This document shows, one piece after another, positions 1 to 12,700 of a stretch of 64,000 nt of DNA. The stretch comes from Pseudofabraea citricarpa. Taxonomy: Eukaryota > Ascomycota > Leotiomycetes > Helotiales > Dermateaceae. Position numbers and translations under genes: made by a program. Below the pieces are notes generated by a model. That model made no database searches. It was not told where the DNA came from and was given only the letters and a program-made list of their open reading frames with translations. How positions within the stretch are numbered: the stretch's first letter is position 1; the number at the start of each line of letters is the position of its first letter. Location: the NCBI GenBank assembly GCA_029641185.1, contig JAPWGK010000003.1, positions 1,488,001 to 1,552,000 of the forward strand. Direction: 5' to 3'.

Positions 1-2822
1 ACAAAGAACGCGCGGGTTTTTTGGATAAGTATCCATTTGTGAATAGGTCATTGTTTGTTTTCGCGCCTCACAACTGCATCCGTCGTTTCTGTCAACGAAT
101 CGTTGCACCCAGTTCAAACGAACGTTTCCAAGGGATCAATCCTTCAATCCGTGTATATATTTCATTCTGGATACTAATTTTTGTGTCGATTTGTACAATG
201 GTTATCACCACTTGTATTGCAACGCCACTCTACCAAAAGGAATACTTTGAAAGGCATGGCTTCAACTTTGGCGCTTGGTTTGTCGTTCTAGATATCGTAT
301 ATCCATTCTTATTTACAATAGAATCAATCATAAAGGTCATTGCCGATGGGTTCTATTTGACACCGAACGCGTATGTTAGAGCACCTTGGGGATTTATTCA
401 ATGTGTTGTCCTTGTCACGCTTTGGATCAACTTAGTCGCAACACTTCACTATGAAGACTCAGTTCCAAGGGCCTTTGGTGCAATCAAGGCACTGCGTGCA
501 ATTCGCCTCCTGGAAGCTATAGAGGACTTTGGACCAGCATTGTATTCTACCCTTGTTGGAGGAAAATGGAGACTTATATCTGTGTGTATTTGACAATTCC
601 TTCCACATTACCACACGGATGCTTCCTAACATTCCATAGGCCATGTTATTCTGCATAGCCTTTATGGTTGCGTTTGCATTATATGCTTTGAACCTCTTTA
701 CGGGTCAAGTCATGTATTGCAATGATGCCAGCTCCGTAATCATCCGCCTCACCGATTGCGCAGGGGAATTTATCAATGACTCATTTGGATTCGATGTTCT
801 TTCTCCTCGAGTAGTTGCAAACCCCTATTATAACTTCGATACATTTGGCAACTCACTGTTTACAGTCTTCCCACTTGCATCTCTAGAGAGCTGGGTTGAT
901 TTGATGTGGGACAGCATGAACATCTCTGGGCCAAACCTCGAACCGAAGCACCTTGCTTCTCAATGGCATGCTATATTCTTCTTGATCTTTAATATCGCAT
1001 GTCTAGTGTTCATTGTGTCACTATTCCAAGCTGTGGTCATAAGAAACTATACTGAGAGCACTGGAGTGGCCTACCTTACGTCAGAGCAAAGGTCCTGGCT
1101 AGAATTAAAAAAGTTAGTTCTTGAGACTTCTGATCTAAGGCAAAATTCAAGTTCACAAAGGTTGGAGAAGAGGAGTAAGTGGAGAAGGTGGTGTTATCAG
1201 CAAAGCTCTGTGGAAACTGCAGGGATATGGTATTGGATTATGTTAACAGCCCTTCTGTTTCACTTAATACTCCTCTCCTCGGGGTTTTATCCTAGCCATA
1301 CTACCTGGGATCGCACAAGAAGTAAGTCGAATCATCGCAACACAAATTCTCGATTAGCAAACATTAACCAACGGATGCAGTCTGTATTTTTCTTGTGTTG
1401 ATCTTTATTTACATCGCTAATATCATCATTCGCATCACCGGTCTGACCTGGAGGGAATTTTCTCGTGGTGCATGGGACATTTATTCCTTATTCTCAATTT
1501 TAGGAACCACAATCACAACGGGTTTCGTCTTCGCAGATTATCACCAAGAACGTCTATCCTCGACAATATCAGCACAAGCCCAAGGTTTATTTCTAGTTTC
1601 AATGGCTTTAACGCTGATTCCGATGCTCAAGCGTCTAGAAAAAACCTTCGAGGCAGCTCTGACCAGTTTCAAATCAATTCTAAAGTTCTTAGTAGCATGG
1701 TTGGTGCTATTTATAATCTTTGCAATTGCTACCACTCAATGCTTCAGTTTAACAAAATTCAACCGAAATGAAAACAGCAATGTCAATTTCAGGGATGTAC
1801 CAAGAGCCTTTGTCCTCCTCTTTCGGATGAGTTTCGGAAAAGGATGGAACAGAATAATGGAAGACTTTGCAACTATGAACCCTCCGAATTGTCTGGATGA
1901 TAGAAGTGCCCGCTTCTTAGATGGCGATTGCGGTAGTTCTGGTTGGGCAAGAGGTTTATTCATAACTTGGAACATCATCAACAAGTATTTGATTATCAAT
2001 CTCGTCGTCGCTGTGGTGTGTAACAGTCTGAGCGAGATCTTTTTTCGGAGCACTGGACGGTCTGTTATTAACCCAGATGAACTACGTCGTGTCCGTGAAA
2101 CATGGGCAAAACATGATCCTCAATTGACTGGATATATTAGAAAAGAGGGCATCTCTCAATTTCTTGGGGTATTTAAACTAAATCCCAGATGTTTACTCGT
2201 TGTGTGGCTAATAAAAATCAAATTACAGGGACTTACCGGTGGTTTTGCTGTGAAGATTTACGACAGTGACTTTACCGTCACTAGGATCATTGAAGATTGC
2301 CAGGTTGCCTCGGATGAAAGATTCCACCAGGCTCTATCATCAAATAAAAGCTTCATGAACAAAATCGTGGAACTAGACTTGGATCTTCTCAACCAACGAG
2401 TCTCTGACATATCCATCCAAGGCATAAAAGAGCGCAGGCTTCAACTAAATATAGTCTTTGAGGAGATTATGCAAATGCTTGACTCCAATCATAGCATTCA
2501 TATTAAAGACCTGCTAATGATACTCGTTTACCACAAATTCTCGACATCAAAAAGCTTGGGGTAATAATAAGTCTTATTTGAACCACGTTCTTCGTTGATT
2601 AAAGTTAGAAACTAATGCGATTTGAATAGTTTCGCGGAGTCATTACAACGTAAATCGCATCTCCAAAAAGTTGAAACCATTTTGCGGCACAAGATGGCAC
2701 TTGGACTTTTCAGCCAATTATATTGGAAACGCCACCTTCGAAGGGAACTCACAGCTAGACATAAAACAAGGAAGACAGATACTGGACTGCGAAGAGATAT
2801 TCCTACTATTTTCATCAAATGA
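1..2822 (+). CDS. CCH1: Cch1-type voltage-gated calcium channel, 3' half (5' end outside window)
   Basis: This is the C-terminal half of a four-domain plasma-membrane cation channel of the fungal Cch1 family. Exons are <1..581, 640..1321, 1381..2168, 2229..2560 and 2630..2822, and all junctions keep phase, giving about 857 visible residues. Exon 1 holds the S1-S4 helices of the third repeat, including the Arg-rich S4 stretch ALRAIRLLEAIEDFG. Exon 2 holds S5, the pore loop (PLASLESWVDLM) and S6, then begins the fourth repeat. Exon 3 carries the second pore loop (FRMSFGKGWNRIMEDF), S6 (YLIINLVVAVVCNSL) and the EF-hand-like post-S6 segment. The last exon carries the conserved tail LQKVETILRHKMALGLFSQL. 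In yeast the family forms the high-affinity calcium influx system with Mid1; that role is inferred here. The fourth-repeat filter position is Lys where calcium channels usually have an acidic residue. The reading frame is open to the left edge of the window. Confidence 0.85.
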
Positions 2823-3850
2823 GATAATATATAAATTCCTACTGTATAACAACTCTCGTAAATTATTTTTATTACTCGAGTTTTTCTTAGGTAACTCGCT
2901 GGTTGTAGTAATCTTCATTTTTGCGTTTTTTTAATAATTATTTATGACTTTTAAGAAAATCCCCGCGTGATACCTTATACTTCTTCACATGATAGAAAAC
3001 TTTATAGTACAGAATTTTTGTAATATCTCTGGTTTCTTAGCTCTTTAAACACTCAATTATCTAGACGTGATAAAACCAGGTAGATTTGGCAAGTCTCGTA
3101 TAGGTTTTTGTGGCGTACTGCACTCACATCAAAGGTGCAGATCGTATCCCGTCGCTAACCTCTTATAGTGCTACTTCAAAATTTGAGAGCAGAGAGGACC
3201 CGCTCGGCTGAAAATAACCGAGCGGAACAAAGTGGGATACAACCTGCGCCATATAGAGTATACAAAGGGCAATCGTAAGGCCAAGGAACTTCGATTTCTT
3301 CAATTATATGCTTACGTTGCTCATACGCACGGCTGTTCATACAAGTGAAGAAAAATTTGGTGAGTTTCTAGTATACCAGCCTCACCAGTCTTTCTAGAAT
3401 TTAGATAGCAGATCTGCACCTTGGCACGTCGGTAAGTGTTCACCAGAGCCTTGGCAACGACTAAAGAAGGCATACCCGAGCTTTAATCGCTTGACATTAC
3501 TCGTTTTGGCCCTGACAGGGCGACAAGATCGGAAGGTCTAACTCCAAATGGGACACCTAAGCATTATACTTTCCATCTTGCCGAAGAACCGTGATGTGTA
3601 TGAAGCATATTCGTCCCTCAAACAGAGAAACCTTGGCCGTCTTTATAATACCGCAGCTGAGGCTAAAATCTGCCTTGTCCGCTTCTAGGCTGCAGCCTTC
3701 CAGATGGCAAGGCTAGCTTTCGAGCATGATTTAAGTTTAAAGGTATAACTCCCCACTATCCGTAGTTCAGTGTTCTTCCAGCATTTATGTTCTCTGCCCG
3801 GCAGGCATCCCAACCATTCCTTAGTCTATTCTCTCAACGAATCGTCAGGA
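2823..3850. other. Intergenic, no gene recognised
   Basis: About 1 kb between the channel stop codon and the next start. The first 200 bp are AT-rich and probably contain the channel 3' UTR. The remainder has scattered stops in all frames and no RNA gene or repeat that I can recognise. The right part presumably serves as the promoter of the membrane protein starting at 3851. Confidence 0.5.
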
Positions 3851-5928
3851 ATGAGCTCAGAATCCCACATCTATAAAGGCGTCTGGATCGACTGGTCTCA
3901 TGGGCCTGTATTCGGAGCGACACTTACCCTCAGCAGCAACGCCGGTGCCATTCTTGGAGCAGCTCTAGCCTTCTGGGTTACACTTGCTGCTGGAGGTTTC
4001 TGGACCATTGCTTGCTTCATCCTTCATCAGATCAGAGCAGCCAGAGATCATAAGGATGATTTTCATGATGGTTTGTACTGTCAACAACAAGCCGTTTTGA
4101 GAAATTCAGGTTCTCCATCTACTGCAGCTTGGGAACTGCTGAGGTTATCCTGGGGATGGAGAAATTCTGGGAGGCGTTCTCTTCGGCGGACAATTCGTCT
4201 ATTGCTCATTGCGACTCTTATTCTCTTATCTTTCACCGCAGCATCAATATTCACATCGCAAATCCAAAAGTCAGCCACGAAGGACGTGTTGATAATCGGC
4301 TCGCAATGCGGCATGTGGTCATTCCCAGTTGCGTCGGCGAGTGGAGATTGGGCCATGAAGATATTAACCCTGGCTACTGCTGCATCAGCTTATGCTCGTG
4401 ATTGTTACACAGGGCAACAGAACTTACAATGCGAGACTTATACAACACCCTCAATTTCCTGGAACGTGAACAGAAATGCTTCGTGTCCTTTCGACGACGG
4501 TTTTTGTTATTGGCCGGAGGATACATTATACGAAATGGACACAGGACTCCTAGATTCTCATACAACTCTTGGATTGAACGCCCCATCTTCACAACGTTTA
4601 CTGTGGCGGAAGAGGACAACATGTTCACCAATGCATCTTGGAGACTATACAGAAGGGGTAAACGTCACTGTTGGTGATGGAAATGTGGATTTCTTCGCTC
4701 GATACTTCCTGGGCCCGACAAACGATAACAACTGGACATATCAATACAACACTCACGGCATATATCAGGGAGCAGGTTACAATCTCTTGCAAGTTCATGA
4801 CTCTATTTTCTACACCCCAAAATCACTAACAACCCCCATAGGCCTCTCGATTATCTTCCAGGCTTCAATAATTATTGGCAAGCAATCGAGGCTTTGAACC
4901 GTTCTGACGCAGACACAACCATGCTATTCCTGGCTCCAAATGCCATCACATACTATATACCAGTCGATGATCCATTCTTTGCGGCTCATGTTGAGGATTC
5001 ACTGGATTCTGGATTACTTTTCTACCGCCCCGATTACTTAATGAGCACTATGGGGTGTATCGATCAGTATCAGTATTGCAACCCTGCAATTCTCAAAGAT
5101 GACGGAACGCCCATTTGTACGCCTTTAACCTCCAAGTTCCATGTTACCAGAAATATATCCATGCTTGGCCTTTCAGACTGGCAAGTCTCAACCATCACGC
5201 GGTTAAATGAAAACATGTTCTTTAGCAGCATGTACTACTCCGCCATAGGCCTCGGCGAATCTTCCATGTTAGCATCTCGAACAGTATTTGACGGAAGCCA
5301 AATCTCCCTACCTGTAAATCAGTGGCAGCTCGAAGTTGAAAACTGGTTCAACATTTCACTTGCTCGGCTTCAGCAAAGCTTAGTTGAATACGCATCTGGT
5401 TCAACAGATCTGGGAGAAACAGGCTCAATAGTCTCCTCTAATGACCACATTGATAGGCTATTATGTCATTCACAGAAAGTTCTCAACAACGGTCCACATA
5501 CAAATTTCTCTATTCTTGGAGTCGCGATCACCTTTGGAGTCGGTGGTGTTCTGATCTTCTTGGGTTTAACGATCGACTTTTTAGTCTCCACTATCAAGCG
5601 ATGGACTGGTAAAGGGAAATACAGCCGGCTTGCGTGGGTGCTAGACGAAAAATTACAGTTGCAAAGAATGGCTTTTGAAGGTAAAGGGTGGGATGAGTGG
5701 ATTCCGGAAACTAAGGCTGATTTGGTGCCTGTTATGAGGAAAGGGGAGACGATTGGTAAGTATGATATTGTGGAAAGAGAGCATCTCTCTATTGTGCACA
5801 GGAAGAGTATGCCTGCTGAAATGAGTCTCTTATCGAGGAACTTTGAGAATGACGAGAATAAGGGGATCGGCAGACAGGATGGAGGTGGTGGAATGCGATT
5901 TGGAGAGAGACCTATCTCTGATATTTGA
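3851..5928 (+). CDS. Multi-pass fungal membrane protein of unknown function
   Basis: I do not recognise a named domain. Two exons, approximately 3851..4775 and 4862..5928, give about 663 residues. The intron is inferred because the first frame closes at 4897 while an open frame continues with N-R-S-D-A-D. The donor GTTACA at 4776 and acceptor CAG at 4861 keep phase, and CACTAAC at 4822-4828 can serve as branch site, but the boundaries are approximate. The start MSSESHIYKGVWIDW is the first in-frame ATG. The protein has two hydrophobic segments near the N-terminus (GAILGAALAFWVTLAAGGFW and LLLIATLILLSFTAASIF). A long extracytoplasmic-looking region follows, rich in Cys and N-glycosylation sequons, then a C-terminal helix (ITFGVGGVLIFLGLTIDFLV) and a charged tail. 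This topology is common among fungal surface proteins of unknown role. Confidence 0.7.
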
Positions 5929-7072
5929 AACTTAGATTCTATTGAATTGCAAGAGAATTATCAAAGAAGTTATAGAAGAACTCTGAACAAATAATATTAC
6001 TTCGACTGGATTAAGAGATTTTGATATTTACCTTGCGTTATCTGGATTATTCTATCATTTCGCGGAGTGTAAATGCATCGAGAAGTCATGTCATTCTGTA
6101 ATATTTCATTCATAACTTTTATCATTCTTGAGCCGGGACTTATGCGCCCAAACGTCATCTAACTAATATTATATGTTGATAACATCATGTGAAGGTACTT
6201 CTAATCAATTATGTGACTGAGACTATCGTGTGAATAACAACCATAATCAAGGCGTGCAAGCCCAAATAATTCTATTCCGCCCTGGCACCACTAGTGATAC
6301 CAAGCTATACAAATGTGATTTTATGATCATATGATATATTTTTAACATTGAATAAATGCCATTAGGACTCTGTTTTAGTTTTGAAAGATTAATATAATCC
6401 TAAAACTCTATAATTAAGCAATAAACCCGTGTTGCTGAAAGGTGTCACAGTCACTTATTTGAAATAAGAGATATTATATGATGGCAAAGACTTTCAAATA
6501 CACTGTAGCAATGAACCCAATATTCTGGAGCATACTATCATGAAATATTACGAAAATTCAGTTGCTTAAACTGAGTCAAATTGAGAAATTTAGATTTCTC
6601 TTGCTTTTCCATTATCTCTGGTGTGGCCATCTCGGCTTATGAGCGATGACGACCCCGGTTTTCTGCCACCTAACAAATAATATACAAGTAGATAAGCTAT
6701 TCATCCTTTCAGCCATAAGCTTCCTAGCCGTATGCTGATAATCCGCTTTTGATCGGAATACTTGAGGCCCAATTCGGTTTCTAGCTCGATAATCACAAGA
6801 ACCTGAGATGAGAAACGTTATGAACTTCTCAGGCAGCCTCTTCAAAGCTGCCAGTCACCAAGTGGTAACGCCGCCAACCGACTAGAAGAAGTAAAGAGCT
6901 TTGCGTGGGATCCTTTACTTACGGCGTCCTAACGATGACCAAATCCTTACTCCATTCAAGAACTTGCCTGTCATCTAGGGACCTGGTCTGAAAAAAACAC
7001 TAAATCGCAGTATAACACATGATACAATCCAATTCTCAGAGACCGAAAAGCATGGATATGTGTAGCCTAGTT
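5929..7072. other. AT-rich intergenic region
   Basis: About 1.1 kb between a plus-strand gene and the 3' end of a minus-strand gene, so it holds two 3' ends. It is strongly AT-rich over 5940-6600. Short open frames near 6612-6845 show no recognisable protein features. No repeat or RNA gene was seen. Confidence 0.5.
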
Positions 7073-8859
7073 TTAATGATAAGTGCCCAAGAGATCTTGC
7101 ATTGCGTATTTTATCCACTCAGAGAAGGTGATGTTTTCAAGATCGAGAAACCACTTGTTGGACGAATTGTTTTGAAAGTTTGAAAGTAGCTATCTGAGCT
7201 TTCTCATCTTATTACCATAAATCACTGTCCTTACACCTCGTCTCCAATGAATTGTGCCATAGTCCGACCGGGCAGCTTGTGAGTACTTTCAACATTGATA
7301 TCCTCGTATCCTGGAAGCTAAAGTTTGTATCTTGGAATGCATACGTGCAATCGTTGTCCATCAACTGGTTTAATGTATCTTTGAAGTACGTTATTGCATC
7401 ACAGGGAAATTCCATCAACTGCATGACCGTCGCATATTGATCCTGTTTGACTATTCCTTTATTGATAGAAAGCTCGTCGTAAAATGCTTGTATTGGGGCA
7501 GCGTTTAGACCTCGAAAATGTGCAGATCCAACATCTGCCAGTGGCTGAGCAACCAAAGCTATTGCGTGCAGATGTGCCATAAAAAGCATGACGGTTGGGT
7601 CATAATTGATGCGGTCTATAAAGGTTGTCGGAGTCCAAAATAAAACTGTCTTCAGCCTCTGGATTTGATCCTCTATTGCCTCAGAGTCCTCATATCGCAG
7701 CAGACTTAGCATGTTCTGCACAATAGATATTAACTCCCTAGCGGGGCTGAGAAGTTTTGATGTCTGTCCTAGAAAGCAATCAAGCATGATCAATGATTGA
7801 AGTGCGGAGCTAAGTATAAGCCCGAGAGAAATAGGAGGACTATTCTCTCGCGCATTTGTAGGGGGTTGAATCCGTTGGCTTGTTACAGCATTATTATTAT
7901 CCTCAAGAAAATATGACTTGTATTTGTGGTTTGCTATCGTTGCCTTGACCTGTTCTTATTTTAGTATGATCAACATTAGTAGGACTGAATTACAAACAAC
8001 AGAAGTACCACGAATCATAGTTATCCAACTTTCTCTAGAACAACGGTCAATTATGAGCCCACCCAAGGCAGTATCACCTACTCACGTTGTTGTTGCCTGC
8101 CAACCCATCATGATAGATGCAACCAATATAGCATCTGAATTCTCTGCAGAGAAATTCTCGATGGCATTGTGCAGACCTTTATAGGCCTTGGCACGGTACT
8201 GATAAGCCTCTGCCATTACGCCGGAATTTTTGGTTGCCCAAGATAGATGGGTCGCAGACCATGCAAGAAGTGTTTGCATAACAAAATTGTGAGCAAATGC
8301 AATGCCCATAAATCTGAATAATTTAGCGATCACATCTGACTAGCAGACTACCAACTTACAGCCTAACGCCATCTGTCCATATAACGAATTTCTCGGACAC
8401 TCCCTCGAATAAAGGTGCATAGAGCGATGAGATATGTGAAAGTAATTGATGGTCTCTTTTGCCTAAATTATGCAACAAAAGAGATCGAACAGGACTTGGA
8501 TCTCTAACTTGGCGCACTGTGGTTACAGCTTTGTTTTTTTCTAAGACTACCACTGAGTGGGCTGTCCCTGATGATTTTGGTCTGGTTGGCTTGGTTTGTT
8601 GCCGCGGTACTAATCGCTCGGCGATGCTGCTGCATGTCAATTGCGGAGCCCGAATTGCCCGTATCTATGATGCAAACCTTCTTTGACCATCTTTCCTTTG
8701 GGCTGCAGTCTCCTTTTTTTGACGCCGGCGTACAAACCTCATTGCATGAGATCGAATAAGGTACTTGTTCCTTTGTTGGACACCGGGCTTTGTCATAGAG
8801 ATAAAAGTCATTTCCGGGGTATTTCCCCCGGTATCGTTCACTTCACCGAGATCCTCCAT
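7073..8859 (-). CDS. Fungal-specific transcription factor-like protein without zinc cluster
   Basis: A multi-exon minus-strand gene related to fungal-specific transcription factor domain proteins. It begins with ATG at 8859. The N-terminal segment has the pattern seen in this group (FISMTKPG, then LIRSHAMRFVRRRQKKE), with no Zn2Cys6 motif. A further coding block at 8360-8640 is joined to 8313 by a phase-consistent 46-bp intron (8314..8359). The following block contains the typical helical stretch HLSWATKNSG... SDAILVASIMMGWQAT. An open frame from about 7949 to 7287 follows (LIMLDCFLGQTSKLLSPARE). The last exon 7189..7073 ends KYAMQDLLGTYH and is probably joined across 7190..7286. I could not find a phase-consistent junction between 8086 and 7949, and the junction near 8690 is also unresolved. 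The gene may therefore have an intron I misplaced, or a lesion. Its role is presumably nuclear and regulatory, target unknown. Confidence 0.55.
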
Positions 8860-9745
8860 CGGGTACCTACCTCATTCACTAAGTAGTTCAAAATGTTCGT
8901 CGTTTTGTATTATACGCGCCTTCTCATGCTAGTATATGAAGAGAGAGTGTGTGGTCCATGTTCGGGCCGGTAATTTACCTACATATAATAGGCAACTGTT
9001 CGGGATGCATTGATCATTCTCACTAGCTAGAAGAATGCAAGTGCTTATGTAGATCCACCTTGATCTCTCAGGTTCCTTTTCGCCAATCACGAGTGAATGT
9101 GTATTACGCTGCTGTCACCCCATAATCCTTGGCGCAGCTATATCCTGCAACTTCCTTTTACGGTACTCGGTAATATCCACTCGCTTAGGTATGTTATGAC
9201 CATGTGGTATTTTTAGATAACAAATTGGACTAAGAAGAGATTATGGCATAATAAACAGCAGCTGGGGTTAGCGATGTCGTGTCATAAACTGGTAGCGTGG
9301 TATAAAAGTCTACTCCACTAAACGAACCACAATGTTTAAGGAAGCAATAGGAATTTCCTAAGACCTCGTTCCATTTTTCACTGTTAAATGCCTATTTCTA
9401 ACACACCAGGTAGACCCCAGCATTGAACATCCATTTGGAGCCATACTTTTATTAGAAAATTTGAGTATGACTTATCTTTATCGATGTACTTAAGCAATAT
9501 TACATTAAGAGTTGTGCAATAAATTAGGATTGAATATTGAACTTGGATCCAGATTACCCAGTAGAGCTAGCACCATTAAAGATATGTAAGCGTTGCTCTG
9601 GGGTAATTTTCTGCATCTGATACTAATGCCCCTGGGTTTGCAGTGTAGTAGCCACTTACTCATTAAGACACAATACCTTTATTGTTTGACGTCAACAGGT
9701 ACATGTTTGCGGGGTATATTACAAATTTAAATCACATGCTAGCCT
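8860..9745. other. Intergenic, no gene recognised
   Basis: About 0.9 kb between the transcription-factor start and the stop of the kinase/zinc-finger gene. It contains the promoter side of the former and the 3' UTR side of the latter. No open frame with protein character, repeat or RNA gene was found. Confidence 0.5.
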
Positions 9746-12700
9746 TTAGCTTTTCTGATCGACACAGTTCCAGTCAACAACAGTCAAAAGTCCGTTCTCA
9801 ACCTCCCCGACTTTTCTAAAGCCCTCAGCCCAATCTACGGTCTGGACATCAAGATCCGCAATATGAGGCTTCTCATCTTCTTGAACTTTCATCCGTACTC
9901 CCGGACCAGCGTCAAGGATTATATCATCTTTCCAGAGTCGGCGCGGACCGTCGAAAATGCACAAAACCTTTTTCTTCCCCTTCGTTTGCGATGTTGGATA
10001 TCCCCAGGATGTGGGGTAGTCTTTTCTTTTTTTGCGACCTTTGATGCTGCTTAGAGGCACTCCACCTCTGGAATGTACATTGCCACTAGACTTTCGTATC
10101 TCCAAGTCTTTCGAAAGTAACTCATCTCTGACGATAGAACAAGACTGGGTTTGGCCTTCTATCTCGTCATCGATGTCAGACTCTTTCGATACTTTGCTTG
10201 GTGAATCTATCGCAACTGGCACTTCACGTGAACCCGAATTACCTAAGTCGGGTGATTTAGCTCGAGTCTGTTGCTGTTCCTCTTCTATTCCTTGTTGAAC
10301 GATTCGGAGAACACAATCATCAAGATGCTCATAAAAGTCTTGCGCACTAATGAATATCTGCGAACAGGTTGAACAACCACCGGTAGCATCTGGCGCGTAA
10401 CCAGAAAGAGGCATAGACGAATTTGAGGATGTCTTTTTGCGGCTATTGGGAGGTGTCTGCTCCACAGCATGAACACTGGTGAGATGACGTTTAAAAACGT
10501 CCGCTCGGTTAAAAGACTTCTCTGCAGAAGTACCACTCCCAGGACAGAAGCCACAAACCATGGTACCTTTGAAGTGGGTTAAAGTGTGGCGGTTTTTATC
10601 GTATTTCCTTGCAAATCCCTTGCTGTGGTAATCACAAGTTTGAATTGGGCACTTCTCTGGTCGCTCAACTTGATGGGTAAGCAAATGAGCTTTGAGGTCT
10701 TTGAAAGCTTTTCCACAGTCCGGATAAGTGCAACGCTCTCTATGTGAGTTCTCCGAGTAATAAGCGCTGTCGACCGAGTTGCGTGAGGTACGCAAGGCAC
10801 TGGAGATATTCAATGACGGTCGTTGCCACAGCGGGCTGTCAAGCTCATAAGAGGTGGACGCTGATCGAGAAAGTGCTGGCGAAAAGAGACTTAGGTTGCT
10901 GTCCAATGAGTATGGTTTGTAGGGCTGCATAGTGTCGACATTAGAAGGTGAGAAGTAAGGAACAAATTTGGGGCTTTGCTGATTGGTAGAGTCGAGTAAC
11001 TGCTCAAACCCAGACTCGGAATTTAATGGGAAATTGTAGACATCTGGATAGGAGTAAATGACATGATCGTTGACATGATTGCCAAAGGGCTTTTCATTAT
11101 TTTCGGCAACGCCGAGATCTGAGGGCGTGACGGAAAATGGTTCATAGGTAGGTGAATGCATCTGTAATAAATGTACATCAGAGCTTTGAATGGTAGAATT
11201 TGTAGGCTCCGGACCGACTTGTGACTGAGAATTGTTAGACTCATGGATATCAGTTTCTAAGCAGTCCGGCATGCACAAAAAGCAGCAATACCCAGCTTGA
11301 GCGAAGGAACTTGAGGTTTGGGTCGCTGTCGGCCTGTCGAAAGAGCTTGCCGAAAGCATTCCAATTACTTGATGCGACAGACTTTCGAGTTCGCAAGATT
11401 TAGAACCTTTTTTATCGAGATCTGATATCATCTGTTTAATCCATTCCTGTGTCTTTTGAATAGTGCAGTGGAAAGACTTTTGGGAGGACATCGAGCGGAA
11501 GTTCTCAAATTCCCCAAGAGATTTCCCCAAAGACCGTGTCAACATCTCTGAAAATACGCAGCCTAGAGAGAACACATCGGTCTTATAATCTTGGTAGCCG
11601 TGCAAAATTGTCTCTGGGGCAGAATACATTGGTGTCAGAGCGAGTGTGACACCATCTTGGGCGCCAGACTCAAAAAGCGATTTAGCAGTGCCAAAATCCG
11701 CGAGCAGAACGTCATTTCCCTGGACAAGAATATTTTGAGGCTTGACATCTAAATGTTGAACCTGCTTCTCGTGCAAGTAACTCATCGCAGAAGCAAGGCA
11801 TCCCATCCAACGTAGATAAATCTCCGAATCCCGTGAGATAGATGTACGCATGTAATCGGCTAAATTTTGATCTGCAACTGGAGTCATAATAATGTGGGAG
11901 TAATTGGTGTCGGTGTAGGCTCCAATTAATTTGACAAGATGCGAATGTGAAAGTTTCTTCAGGATAGCCAGCTCATTTCTCAAATGAAGCATCTGAGATG
12001 AGCCAGTTTGTTTTTCGCGTTTAGCGGCAACAGACTTCCTAGCAAATGTTTCCTCGGAGCCTGAGCAGGCAACTTCATCCACTGAACCATGGCCACCAGC
12101 TCCCAGTTTCCGAATAGATCTGAAAGGCAAAACCAACCCTTCAAGTCCGAAGCTAGATTGGGCCGAGGTGTTACTAGTTGCATCGATGACGGATTGTGGC
12201 GAGTTTTGAGCAAATCCCATGAAGTCCAATTCTTGACTTGAGAAGAAACTGCTATCGTTTGAAGATCCACCGTCGTTGCCGTCGCCCTGCGAGTAACTAC
12301 CTCCTGCATCTTCCGAACTGTCTGGGCCAGAATTGCCAGGATTGCCTTCGTTGGGTCCTCCCTCGTTCTCATCGTCGGAGTCTGCATCTTGAGCATCGTG
12401 GACAGAATCCAGATCGATTTGGTAGTGTACACCACGCTGCAGCTTATGTTCCGAGCCGCAATTCTCCCTCCACAGAGATATCCCCAAGTCGAGTGATGGG
12501 TTAACTTTCTCCAGATTTTGCCTCAAGTGATTTTTGATGTGTTCAATGCTTTCATTTCGACTTTTCAAACGCTTCTCACAAAAGCCGCACTTCGTATGGA
12601 AGAAATTTACAACTTTAAATTTGCAATCAACTTTCAGCCGAGACACTTCCGAAGTTTCACATTCATGTTCTCCTCGCAGATGGGTGGCAAAATTATCTGG

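Noticed and set aside
11980..12435. 151-codon minus-strand frame as a separate gene
   Set aside because: It lies entirely within the kinase/zinc-finger gene in another frame and has shadow-like composition.
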